From: Rehmannia glutinosa
Taxonomy: Eukaryota; Streptophyta; Magnoliopsida; Lamiales; Orobanchaceae
Assembly: GCA_016081115.2 (NCBI GenBank)
Contig: CM071935.1
Coordinates: forward strand, 51,012,680-51,076,679
Length of the DNA stretch: 64,000 nt
Direction of reading: 5' to 3'
The position numbers and the translations under genes were made by a program. Positions 12,155 through 22,476 of the stretch are shown here, piece by piece (the first letter of the stretch is position 1; the number at the start of each line of letters is the position of its first letter). The notes under the pieces were generated by a model. That model did not search any database. It was not told the origin of the DNA and saw only the letters and a program-made list of their open reading frames with translations.

Positions 12155-12218
12155 ATGGATTTCTTTGCTTCTTTTTGCCTTCTACTCTCTATCATCTTTT
12201 TATCAGCTTCTTTCTCCC
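12155..12218 (+). pseudogene. Orphan first exon encoding a signal peptide, with splice donor
   Basis: ATG at 12155 opens MDFFASFCLLLSIIFLSASFS, a textbook secretory signal peptide: short N-region, long Leu/Ile/Phe core, then small residues. It is followed directly by the perfect donor GTAAGT at 12219. The preceding A-rich leader looks like a plant 5' UTR. No matching second exon could be recognised within the next kilobase. Its place between repeat arrays and a Mutator-type transposase suggests a captured host gene fragment, as in Pack-MULEs. The protein family cannot be told from a signal peptide alone. Confidence 0.45.
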
Positions 12219-13291
12219 GTAAGTACCTTCAAATGCCTTCTCTATATGCAACTTTCATTTACATTTACTGATTATATCAAATCTGAGATTATCCTATATT
12301 CAATGTGACCTAAGTTCCTCAATTGAGTGGGTGCCTTTTTCTGGTTTTCTCCATGACCATCGAGCTATGGGTTGGGGTGTGCAGGAAGAGGTTGGGATGG
12401 GTGTTCCACTTTTAAGAGTGCATAAATACATGCTCCTATTAAATGATACTCAATTTCTGCAGAGATGATGCGCTGCTTGTTGAGAATTTGGGACTCTTTT
12501 TAGATCTTATGCTTGCTGCAATTCCTTCACCTAAGATCCATTCCTGCAACTATTAGGATCACCAATTTTTTGGGAGGTGTGGGAAGGGGAAGTGTGATCC
12601 GTGCGACCACTTCAGTCAGATCATGACGGGTTTTTCTGAGATAAGAATACTGAATGTTTGAGATTTTGGGTTATTCATTTTGAGATACAATGCAATTGGG
12701 AGAGACGAAAGTAAGATGATTTAAAGGGAACGAGCTGGTTTATCGTACCATTTTTTTATTTTTTCGCGGATCCGGGTCAGGTATGCGAGATGGGTAGGAT
12801 ATTTAGACCCGTTTAACAGATCTAGATCCGTTAGACGGTCTGACAGGAGACTAGCTCATTTATATTTGTTTCCCTATTTCCAGTTTGTCTGTAGTTTGTT
12901 TAACTGAATATTAATCCATGCTTATTTCATTGTATGGGAAAACTTGTCTTGCATATTTAAAAATACAATAAATATATGTGAAGACTTGTCTTGCATATTG
13001 AATTAATCAATTTGATGTAATAAAAAAATTGAATATTAACTAAATATTTTTTTGCATATTTATAACTCAAAAGTTGCATATATAGTGTATTTATTCTGTA
13101 TATTGTATACAAACCCTGGTATATAGCAACATAATTACAAAAATGAAAAGTGTGTATGAATATAAGTACATATGTGTATATATAGTATATTCATTTGGTA
13201 TTATATTGTAATGTTTTTTGTGATGGCAAAAATTACAGAAGCAACAAACAAAATCAATGAAGGACAACGGCTCGAAATCTCGCCGAGCTCA
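12219..13291. other. Non-coding spacer between orphan exon and MULE transposase
   Basis: No gene seen. The first half (to about 12740) is of more balanced base composition than the flanks and could be intron or captured host sequence. The second half returns to AT-rich 'gcatatatagt' motifs. A GGATCCG-rich patch near 12772 echoes one near 11415. Confidence 0.4.
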
Positions 13292-14094
13292 ACTAAATAT
13301 TGGATACCAAAGGTAGAACAAGAAAAGATACCGTGAGTAGGCATGCATTTCGCTACGTTGGAAACCGGTATACAATTTTACAAAGACTATGGAGTAATTA
13401 GCAGATTCAACATTAGAAGGAGCACGACAAAGCGATTCAAGAATGAAGTAATTCGTTTGCATTATGTTCTTTGCAAATGAGAAGGCTTCAAATACAACAA
13501 AAACAACATATCTACAGACCCTACAAATGAGCCCGAAAGCAGCACAACACATGGGTCACGGAAGAGGACTTCAAACCAGATTGGGTGCAATGCACGCTGT
13601 ATTTTCGAGTACATCAGCACAAGTGCATATAAGATACGAAGTTTTGAAGAGCGCCACACTCACCCAATGGCAGTCGATACATTCAAGAAATTTCTGAAAG
13701 TTAACAGAAACCTGAACTTCGGACACCAGTAATTTATCATCAATTGCACAAAGGCTAATATAGGGAGTTCTAAACAACACAAATTATTCAGGGAGATGGT
13801 AGGCGGATTTTCACAAGTCGGGGTGCTCAAGATTGATTTTAAAAACTCCAAGCGAGACTTGAAAGCATACATCTGTGGTACAGACGCACAATTGGTGATA
13901 GATAAATTATTTAAACAAAAAGAAATAAATGAAGGGATGACTTTCAATTACGACGTGGACAAAGATGAACAACTGTCGCGTCTATTTTGGGCAGACCAAA
14001 CATCTATAAGGAACTACACCACATTTGGAGATGTGATTTCATTTGATGCTACATACAATACTAACAGGTAATGCATTTCTTGTTTATGTCGTTT

Positions 14095-14345
14095 CTTCAA
14101 TTTACAAAACAACATGTATAGTTGAGAGGATATGTATACTTAGTTAATTCAAAATGTATACTTAGTTATGTTTTATTGTATATTTAGTTCAGATGAATTT
14201 TATATTTGGTCCTGAAGATATGTATACTTAATTATGTGTCATGTGTTTTCTTGTATACTTAATGCAATGGAATTGTATGCTTAGTTTATTGGAATTGTAT
14301 ACTTAGTTTAATGGAATTGTTTACATTATTAAATGTCATTGCATT
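14095..14345. repeat. TGTATACTTAGTT motif array in the transposase intron
   Basis: Within intron 14068-14488, TGTATACTTAGTT and close variants occur about eight times at 20-45 bp spacing. The reverse complement AACTAAGTATACA forms a longer array at 39530-40035. Confidence 0.7.
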
Positions 14346-15148
14346 TAGAAAATGAATTTATAAATTGTGATTGTATTTGGCTGCAAAATTCTGAAACATT
14401 GCAACAACTTTCTGTTGCATATATATAAAAGTGAAATTGTATATAGTGTAATCTTATTCTGTATGCTTACATTAACAAACATGTGCAGGTATAAAATGGT
14501 TTTTGCTCCATTTACCAAAGTAGATAACCATCGCAGATGTATCACGTTTGCAGCTGGTCTTATATTAAAGGAAGATGAAGAATCATATACGTGGCTCTTC
14601 AGAAAGTTCTTAGAAGCTGTTGGTCGGGAACCATACTATATAGTAAAAGACCAAGATCCGGCAATGAAGAAGGCCATTCAATCTGAGTTCAAGACGGCAA
14701 TACACAGATTATGTATATGGCACATAATGGAAAAGGTTAGTGTTAAAGTCGGTCACACTCAGTTCAAGGATAAAAAATTCATAAATCGGCTGAATTCAAT
14801 CGTGTGGGATACCAGTATTGCAATACCAGAATTTGAAAGTCAATGGAATGATACTATGGATGACTTTAGTCTAACATCGCATTCATGGTTCACACATATG
14901 TATGAGCTTAGAAGGAGTTGGATACCCGCTTATTTTAAAGATGTGCCGATGAGTGGTTTGCTTAAAACTACATCACGATCAGAGAGCACCAGTAGCTGGT
15001 TTGGGAACTTTACAAATCCTGGTTCAAACTTGGTTGAATTTTTCATGCACTTTGAAAGCGCGATGGAGCAACCGATAAATTAAACCACAAGTGCCAAACA
15101 ACGTTTCTAGAATGCAAGACACGACTGACCATTGAGAAGCATGCATCT

Positions 15149-15153
15149 TCAGT
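15149..15153. other. Target-site duplication TCAGT, left copy (element A1)
   Basis: TCAGT precedes the LTR terminus TGTAGG here and follows the LTR terminus CCAACA at 34618-34622. The duplicated 5 bp lie inside the FAR1-type coding sequence (HASS codons), so the insertion site is exact. Confidence 0.95.
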
Positions 15154-15307
15154 TGTAGGTTCCAAGGGGTGTGAGTAAGGTTTAGAAGGGGGGGTTGAAT
15201 AAACCTTACCAACTTTTTGATTTAGTTCTTTTAAAATAGTTCAGAGTTAATTTCACAGCTATGTCCTTGATGGACAGCTAAGTTAGTTAACCAGCAGAGT
15301 TAGCCAC

Positions 15308-16544
15308 TGTTCACTTGGTTTTATACCATTGATTTGGGCTTCCTAGACTTGAGTTTTGTAAGAGATAGGGCTACAACTTTGAAGAAGGGCTCAAAAGCAA
15401 ATTCCAACATTTGGTGGGTGAAAAACTCGGGCGGGCGCTGCAGCGCCCGTCCACAGGCGCTGCCGTATGAATTTCAAGTGGGGCGGATCATTTGTGGGAA
15501 ATTGCTGGGCGCCGGCATCCTTCAGCGCCCATCCAGCGCCCCTGGGCGGAATTTCCTATGTTTCTCCACTTTTTTTATTGAACTTTTGAGGGGCTATAAA
15601 TAGATACATGGGAGGCTTGATCTAGGGTAGGGAGGAAAGGCTGGGAATACACCCAAGAACACAAGAAACACATCAATTTCATCATGGAAGAATCAAGGGA
15701 AGAATCGGGTCGAATCGGAGCTTGAGGATTGAAGATTAATCGAGAGATTATCCATTTCCCTAAGTTTTCTCATTCTTTGTGCTTTAATCTTTCATTTTAT
15801 CTTCTTATGAAGATGAACAATTTGTCTATGAGTTGTTTATTTATAATGGGTAGCTAAACTTCTTGTGATTTCTGGGTTTTGGAAGTAGATTAATTGAACT
15901 CTTGTTGATTGTTTTAATCTTAATTGAAGTTATTGTCTTGAAGCCTATTTGAGTACTTTGTTCTTATTCTTGTTTTATCATTTGGCCAATGATTTAGCAT
16001 GTTTGATATATTGATTCATAATTCGAGAGATGAGTTTCAATATTAGATCTTGAGTACTTGACATGAATATTTGCATAATCGAGAGGTTTGTGAATATTTG
16101 TGAGGATATTTGATCTTTTGTGCATTTGGGAGTTGTGTATCTTATGTTGAGTAGAGATACTAGCATAGATATTTCAATCTACACTTTATATACATCTCAA
16201 GAGGGAGGATAAAATACCGTTGTGATCGTCTTATAGGTGTATTGATAATAACTTTGGCTTTGATTAAATTGTAAAACAAGAGGAATATTAATTGAAATCA
16301 TAACCCGGGAATCCATTTCATTTCCCTTGGTAATTCCACTATTATTTTCATCTTGTGTTTTTGTGGTTATTCTTATCTTTTCTTCCACAACAATCATTGA
16401 ATTTCGTTCGTCTAAATAAAAATAAGGCTATCTTAGTTCAATACTTAGCGCATTAATTTATTAGTCTCCGTGGATACGACCTTGCTTACCCTATTCTATA
16501 AACTACACCGTACACTTGCGGTGAAGCTAAAAATGAGGCGAACA
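15308..16544 (+). repeat. 5' LTR of the Athila-derived element, with internal deletion
   Basis: 1,237 bp against 1,470 bp for the 3' LTR. About 236 bp is missing at 15359/15360, where 'gttttgt' joins directly to 'aagagatagg'. The GC-rich patch at 15426-15545, full of GCAGCGCCC words, also differs strongly from the partner, while the rest is nearly identical. Confidence 0.9.
15594..15603 (+). promoter_or_regulatory. TATA box of the Athila-derived LTR
   Basis: CTATAAATAG lies between the GC-rich U3 patch and the A-rich presumed transcript start. The same motif is at 19809-19818 in the 3' LTR. Confidence 0.7.
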
Positions 16545-16550
16545 AGTTTT

Positions 16551-16568
16551 TGGCGCCGTTGCCGGGGA
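16551..16568 (+). other. Primer binding site, tRNA-Asp type
   Basis: TGGCGCCGTTGCCGGGGA starts 7 bp after the 5' LTR end. It is the complement of a plant tRNA-Asp 3' end as I remember it, and the usual primer site of Athila-group elements. Confidence 0.8.
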
Positions 16569-16712
16569 CTAATACAATTTTTGGTGCTAATATTGCGATA
16601 GATAGAATTATTCTTAATTTAGACATTTTGTTTATTTCATTTTTCTTTTGTAAATTCTACTTCTACAATGCTTGATTTGTTGCTTTGAATTGGTATAGGT
16701 GCACCCGTTCGG

Positions 16713-17573
16713 ATGGAAGAAGTAAATTATTTCAATAACTGGAATTTCTACAGTTATTGGAATAATCCTACTCCTACACACTATTGTTCAGATTGGAGGA
16801 ATTACGAAGATTTTTCATATGCTAATACGGAGAATGTGATTCCACCACCAAGTTTCAATGTAATAAATGGGTTTACCGATGCAGAGGCAAAACCATCTTT
16901 GGAAGACGCCCTCATTTCATTCATGAATCAAACGACTTCATTCATGAGTCAAATAAATTTATTCATGAGGGAAATGAGAAACAACTTTACCAAGAACGAA
17001 GCAAAGATGGACAAGATGAAGTTGCAATTGACACAATTGGCCAATACTATGGATTCACAATTGAAAAATCTCGAGACTCAAATGGGCCAATTAGTTACAA
17101 TTGTTGGTGGGCAACAACAAAAGAGCCAGTTTTTGAGCACCACTGAAGCCAACTCAAAGGAACAATCTAGTGCCATTCATCAAAGGAGTGGTACCGAATA
17201 CGAGGAGCTGAAGATCTTGGAAAAGCAAGAAAGTTCGAAACCAAACACAGATTGTGTGTCTATGCACTTTCAGCTCGTGTGTGGTACCGAAAAGGAGCAA
17301 AAACAGGACAAAGAACACACGAACCATGCGTGTACGCCCGTGCAGCGCGTGCAAGATATCATAAGAAAACTATTCCAGAATGAGACGAGCACGAACTATG
17401 CGTATGCACACGAACAATATGCGCGTAAATCAAATCAAAGTGTTCCAACACCAGGACTTCACTACTTTCTTGGAAATCCTAATTATGCATTACTAGATGC
17501 AAACAATGCAAAAACGGTTCCCGACCACGACCCAAAGCAACTAATATATGCATTCAAAGGTGGTACAAATTGA
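16713..17573 (+). CDS. Truncated Athila-type gag remnant protein, 286 residues
   Basis: An intact frame with an N-terminal Asn/Tyr/Trp-rich segment. From residue about 60 it matches the C-terminal part of Athila gag: KPSLEDALISFM, then a coiled-coil-like helix containing NLETQMGQLV, then the segment FLSTTEANSKEQSSAI. Capsid core, zinc knuckle, protease and all pol domains are absent. The tail (residues 190-286) is low-complexity and unrecognised. In non-autonomous relatives such frames may survive as packaging or structural peptides, but no function is shown here. The frame being open suggests recent movement or selection. Confidence 0.7.
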   Translation: MEEVNYFNNWNFYSYWNNPTPTHYCSDWRNYEDFSYANTENVIPPPSFNVINGFTDAEAKPSLEDALISFMNQTTSFMSQINLFMREMRNNFTKNEAKMDKMKLQLTQLANTMDSQLKNLETQMGQLVTIVGGQQQKSQFLSTTEANSKEQSSAIHQRSGTEYEELKILEKQESSKPNTDCVSMHFQLVCGTEKEQKQDKEHTNHACTPVQRVQDIIRKLFQNETSTNYAYAHEQYARKSNQSVPTPGLHYFLGNPNYALLDANNAKTVPDHDPKQLIYAFKGGTN

Positions 17574-19288
17574 AATTAACAGGTGTCGAGCTAAAGACGT
17601 TAAATATAGCGCTTGTTGGGAGGCAACCCAACAATTTGTGGTGTGATTTTTGTTTTTGTTTGTCTTCTTTATAAAAAAAAAAATTACCTGATTTTACTTC
17701 GCAACCACACACGGGCAGGGCATGCGTGAACGCACGATCCGTGCATGATTGAGGAATTGGAGATATTGCTACAGCCCCACACACGGGCAACCCATGCGGA
17801 GGAGATGCCCAAGGAGGGCTACGAACCGCCGCCACCCCCACAATAAATCAGGTCCAATCCACACAGGTTTATATTGAAATTCTATCTTCTCTTACGTACG
17901 ATATAATTTCATTTAAGTTTGGGGGGAGAGATAGTTATTTTGATATGAAATGTGTGTGTGGATACAAAAAACAAATTGTGCATTTTGTGTGTTTCCATAT
18001 AGTTGCATGTAAAGCATTTTAGGTTGCATTTGCATTAGAAGCACATTTACTGTTTTAACTGTTTTCATAGATTTTAAGGAGTGAGTTGACCGTGTGCGAC
18101 GAGACTTGATGCTTATATTTTTGAAAAAATATTTGTATTGTTTTGATTAGGTGTTGAGTGTGAGTTGATTGAGCCATGAATAGATGACATTGAGCATGTG
18201 GATATTGAGAACTTGGTTTGATGCTTTGAATTACGTATTTGCAAGCCTGTGAGCTTTTGAGCCTTTACTGCTTTCATCATATGCAGTCTTGTTGTTAATT
18301 TGAGTGTATCATTCATGTTGTTAGAATTCTAGAACTTGCTCTGGTATCTCTGTCAAGGTCACATGTTGTATGCGAAATGTGAAAATGATCAAATAACATT
18401 TTTGTTAGCCCTTCAAGCCTTTTGCTTACCTAATGATAATATTGAAATCCCTAGTTAGCCAACTTGAGCCTATTGCCTAATTTTTGATAGCCACAATTCA
18501 AGCCTTAACTTGATAAATCTTTTACCCAAAACTTGAGCGTATAGCATTGAGTAAAGGGATTGAATAAGGGTGAATGGGTAAAATCAAAATTTTAGAAGAT
18601 GGTGTTAGAGTTGGTTGATGGGAAGAAAAGGAGGAGAAATGAAGTGTTGAAAACTCGTATAAATGTCGGAAAAAAAATCGACTTTGTAAATGAGTTTCAT
18701 TTAAATGAACTTGGGGGCTAAGGATTGTAATTTGAGGTGATTCTCAAAAGAAAGAAAGGAGATGGAGATAAGAGGAGTTGATGAAAATGAGAGATGATTT
18801 GAGTAGCATATTGAGCTTTAATGTAGATGATTTATATGCTCACCGGTCTATACGCTCGAGTTTGAGTTACTCTATCCATATTTTCCTACCCTAACCAAAG
18901 AACCTTCATTACAACCAAAGAAAAAAGTCCTTTTTGATTCACAAATTGCATACATTCTAGTGGCGGAGATATGAGACGAATTGCAAGCCTATGGTAATTT
19001 TGCGACATTGAATTGATTTGAGCGTAAACACGTCCTACATTCATTCGAGATGAGAGTATACACTTGATCTTTGAGAGACATGATTCTTAGCATTTACCAT
19101 GGTTTCTTTGATGTATGCTCTATGTTAGATGTTTGAGGCTTGGTTGATTCGTTGTTTGACACATATGATGAACAATACGAATTTTATGGAGTTGTTGTGC
19201 GTTTTACTTTTTATTACTCCTAGTCATGTTTTATCTTGTTTCTAAAAGCGTTGACCGGGACGGCCAACAGTTTAAGTTTGGGGGTATT
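17574..19288 (+). other. Non-coding 3' internal region with two polypurine-like tracts
   Basis: No gene. AAGTTTGGGGGGAGAGAT lies at about 17915-17932 and the functional-looking AAGTTTGGGGGTATT at 19274-19288 ends exactly at the 3' LTR. The 1.35 kb between them consists of 'cttgagcctattgcctaa'-type sequence without an open frame. The other Athila-like element (34859 onward) has the same two-tract arrangement. Confidence 0.75.
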
Positions 19289-20758
19289 TGTTCACTTGGT
19301 TTTATACCATTGATTTGGGCTTCCTAGACTTGAGTTTTGTGTTGTTTTTGATTATTTTGAGTCATTTGAGTAGCCAAGCCATGTTGAGAGCCAATTATAT
19401 TGAGTTTATATTCATAGTAATGAATCGTGTATCAAAAGAAGTACAAACGAGCAAACAACGAGAGATTGATTTGAAGAAACGTCCAAACGCATCTGAAATT
19501 TCCATCACTGGCAGCGTTTCGTATTTTGGCCATAACTCTCTATACAAAATTGATATTGATATGATTCAAGTGGCTATGGAAAGCTAAGAGATAGGGCTAC
19601 AACTTTGAAGAAGGGCTCAAAAGCAAATTCTAACATTTGGTGGGTGAAAAACACTTGGCTGGTCTGGGCATTGCCGTATGAATTTCAAGTGGCTAACGCC
19701 CGGCATGCAGCGCCGGGCGGATCATTTGTGGGAAATTGCTGGGTGCCGCAGCGCCCCTGGGCGGAATTTCCTATGTTTCTCCACCTTTTTTCTTGAACTT
19801 TTGAGGGGCTATAAATAGATACATGGGAGGCTTGATCTAGGGTAGGGAGGAAAGGCTGGGAATACACCCAAGAACACAAGAAACACATCAATTTCATCAA
19901 GGAAGAATCAAGGGAAGAATCGGGTCGAATCGGAGCTTGAGGATTGAAGATTAATCGAGAGATTATCCATTTCCCTAAGTTTTCTCATTCTTTGTGCTTT
20001 AATCTTTCATTTTAGCTTCTTATGAAGACGAACAATTTGTCTATGAGTTGTTTATTTATAATGGGTAGCTAAACTTCTTGTGATTTTCGGGTTTTGGAAG
20101 TAGATTAATTGAACTCTTGTTGATTGTTTTAATCTTAATTGAAGTTATTGTCTTGAAGCCTATTTGAGTACTTTGTTCTTATTCTTGTTTTATCATTTGG
20201 CCAATGATTTAGCATGTTTGATATATTGATTCATAATTCGAGAGATGAGTTTCAATATTAGATCTTGAGTACTTGACATGAATATTTGCATAATCGAGAG
20301 GTTTGTGAATATTTGTGAGGATTTTGATCTTTTGTGCATTTGGGAGTTGTGTATCTTATGTTGAGTAGAGATATTAGCATAGATATTTCAATCTACACTT
20401 TATATACATCTCAAGAGGGAGGATAAAATACCGTTGTGATCGTCTTATAGGTGTATTGATAATTACTTTGGCTTTGATTAAATCGTAAAACAAGAGGAAT
20501 ATTAATTGAAATCATAACCCGAGAATCCATTTCATTTCCCTTGGTAATTCCACTATTATTTTCATCTTGTGTTTTTGTGGTTATTCTTATCTTTTCTTCC
20601 ACAACAATCATTCAATTTCGATCGTCTAAATAAAAATAAGGCTATCTTAGTTCAATACTTAGTGCATTAATTTATTAGTCCCCGTGGATACGACCTTGCT
20701 TACCCTATTCTATAAACTACACCGTACACTTGCGGTGAAGCTAAAAATAAGGCGAACA
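19289..20758 (+). repeat. 3' LTR of the Athila-derived element
   Basis: 1,470 bp, from TGTTCACTTGG to GGCGAACA. It keeps the roughly 236-bp segment (about 19340-19590) deleted from the 5' LTR. Outside that segment and the GC-rich patch the two LTRs differ at few positions, so the insertion is recent. Confidence 0.92.
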
Positions 20759-22183
20759 ACCACTCAACAGACTCGACTGAGCTGTTGATAGAATAACTCA
20801 GCTGTTTAGTCTAATACTTAAATCGGCTGTGATGAGATTTTCAGCGGAAGACTTAGCACCCTTGAATTTGGTTTAAATTTATTTTAACACTTGGTTTTAG
20901 CACTTTGTTAAATATCAATTGGATAGAAAATTATCAGCAGATATTAAATGATATGCAGAAAGTAAATGCTGAAATGTAAATGACACAATAATTTTTATAG
21001 AGGTTCGAAGATGGGGTAATTCTTCTAATCCTCTCTTCTCCAACTCCTGGACGAATCCACTAAGTATTGATCAGAGTACAAAGTGTTTATCAGTCCAAAT
21101 ACAAGTCTTGATCACATAGCTGACTTGATCCATTGGGACTCAGTCTGGAGATGCCTTGGTCACACAGCTGGCTTCTCGTCCTACTCAGCTTCTTCACAGG
21201 CAAATTTGCCTTGCTACTACACTAACTAACTTGTCAAGCTTCTTGGATTTGATCACGAAGCCCTCCAATAACTTGAGACTGGTTTGACCTTGAACCTTTC
21301 TACAATCCTCCTTGGAAAGTAGACCCCCTTTGATTCTTCAAAAGTTTCCTCTTCAACAGTTTGAAGTTGTCTTTCCTTCACAGATTGGTGTTGGATTGAT
21401 TTCCTTCGAAATTTAGGCTTGAGGATTTGCTTGAATAACTTGAGAATATTTTTGCCGGTTACAGCTTGAATAATGACTTGAATGTTTGTGGTTCAGGTAC
21501 CTTCTCTCAAAGTGATTCCTCAGCCTTTTATAGTAAACTTTTAAAAATCTGCCCATTGAAGAGATAGGCTGATTTCAAAAGTTACTTGTATTCGTTGGCT
21601 TGTCTTGTTGCAGTCCTTGATCTTGACATTTCCTCGTATTAAATGAACTTTCAGCTTTTGTAGTCGACACAAGGTGCGAGTGCTTCCCATTGGTTTATTC
21701 CTTTTTGCACGCTTCGGGATGAGCACTTTAAGACATGGCAACATGGAAGTATTACTTGTTTAGGTAATATTCTTGACTTCAGTGCAACGGATTCTTTTCA
21801 GTTGTCTTGACTTGACTGCCTTTCCTTAACTTCCCCAGGTGACTTCGAGTCAGCTCCCAATCATTGGATGACTCATCTGTCACTTCAACTTCAGACTTGG
21901 CTATCTTGAGTTGACTTGACTGACACTTCACACAGCTGTATCATAGCTGCTACTCTTTCAGTCGAGTTCTTGTCTTCTTTTCCTTGCTATACTCAGCTGC
22001 TTCACAGCGGAGTCTTCAACCGAGTCTTCAGTTGACTTCTTGTATATCCAGGCGTAGCTGACTTGACTCAGCTAGTACAACCCTATCTATTACAATACAA
22101 ATTACAAAGAAAATGGGGTGCCAACTTTCTAGTCTAAGTTTTACATGACATTCATCAAAATCTAAACAATAAATTTCCCAACA

Positions 22184-22204
22184 ATTTCCCCCTTTTTGAT
22201 GATG
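22184..22204 (-). other. Polypurine tract of A1
   Basis: On the - strand GGCATCATCAAAAAGGGGGAAAT ends at the 3' LTR start TGTTGGG. The TTGATGAT phrase next to the G run also occurs near the G run of copia B at 49784. Confidence 0.8.
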
Positions 22205-22476
22205 CCAAAACTTAAAACATACATACAAAATGTAAATAGCAGAGATACATACAGACAATGTAGAAATAGAGAATGTATGTGTAGAATTGATCCTTTTATT
22301 GATCATAACATTCTTGTCCTTTACACAGCTGTTTACAAAGTGTATCAGAGCATCATGGCATTCTATATTTATGCAAAAAGAATATAGAAATTGCATAACT
22401 TTTATTTATTGTACAGAAGACTTACACAATATGTGTTTACAATAGTAAAGTACATGAAGGGGTGGACAACAACACT

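Larger units (their letters stand above)
13292..15153 (+). pseudogene. FAR1/FHY3-type Mutator (MULE) transposase, 5' part, interrupted
   Basis: DNA transposase related to the FAR1/FRS family. A FAR1 zinc-binding domain lies at about 13300-13640 (motifs YWIPKVEQ, FYKDYG, LCK-EGF), with in-frame stops including a TGA inside LCK-EGF. The MULE catalytic domain follows. Its first Asp is in SFDATYNTN, at the end of an exon closing at 14067; an intron spans 14068-14488. The second exon continues with the second Asp in VKDQDPAMKKAI and the CxxH-like LCIWHI. A one-base loss near 15069 ends the open frame at MEQPIN, but the other frame continues with the family motif LTIEKHASS up to 15153. There a retrotransposon has inserted. 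The gene resumes at 34623. Clearly dead, but its family is unambiguous. Confidence 0.88.
15308..20758 (+). mobile_element. Non-autonomous Athila-derived LTR retrotransposon (LARD-like) nested in the A1 LTR
   Basis: 5.45-kb element with LTRs beginning TGTTCACTTGG and ending AGGCGAACA. The flanks are GCCAC (15303-15307) and ACCAC (20759-20763), a 5-bp duplication with one mismatch. It has a tRNA-Asp-type primer site, a short gag remnant, two AAGTTTGGGGG tracts and no protease, integrase or reverse transcriptase. It would depend on an autonomous relative. Being inside the A1 LTR it is younger than A1. Confidence 0.9.
15154..22183 (-). repeat. 3' LTR of A1, split by a nested element
   Basis: LTR pieces 15154-15307 and about 20764-22183 together give about 1,574 bp, matching the 1,564-bp 5' LTR. 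The terminus CCAACA at 22183 abuts the polypurine tract. It is interrupted by the Athila-derived element at 15308-20758. Where it can be compared, it keeps CAGTTG and ACTGCC at sites where the 5' LTR reads CGATTG and ATCGCC. Confidence 0.92.

Noticed and set aside
13464..13947. Overlapping short frames on both strands in the FAR1 region
   Set aside because: They are fragments or shadows of one degenerate + strand FAR1 domain reading.
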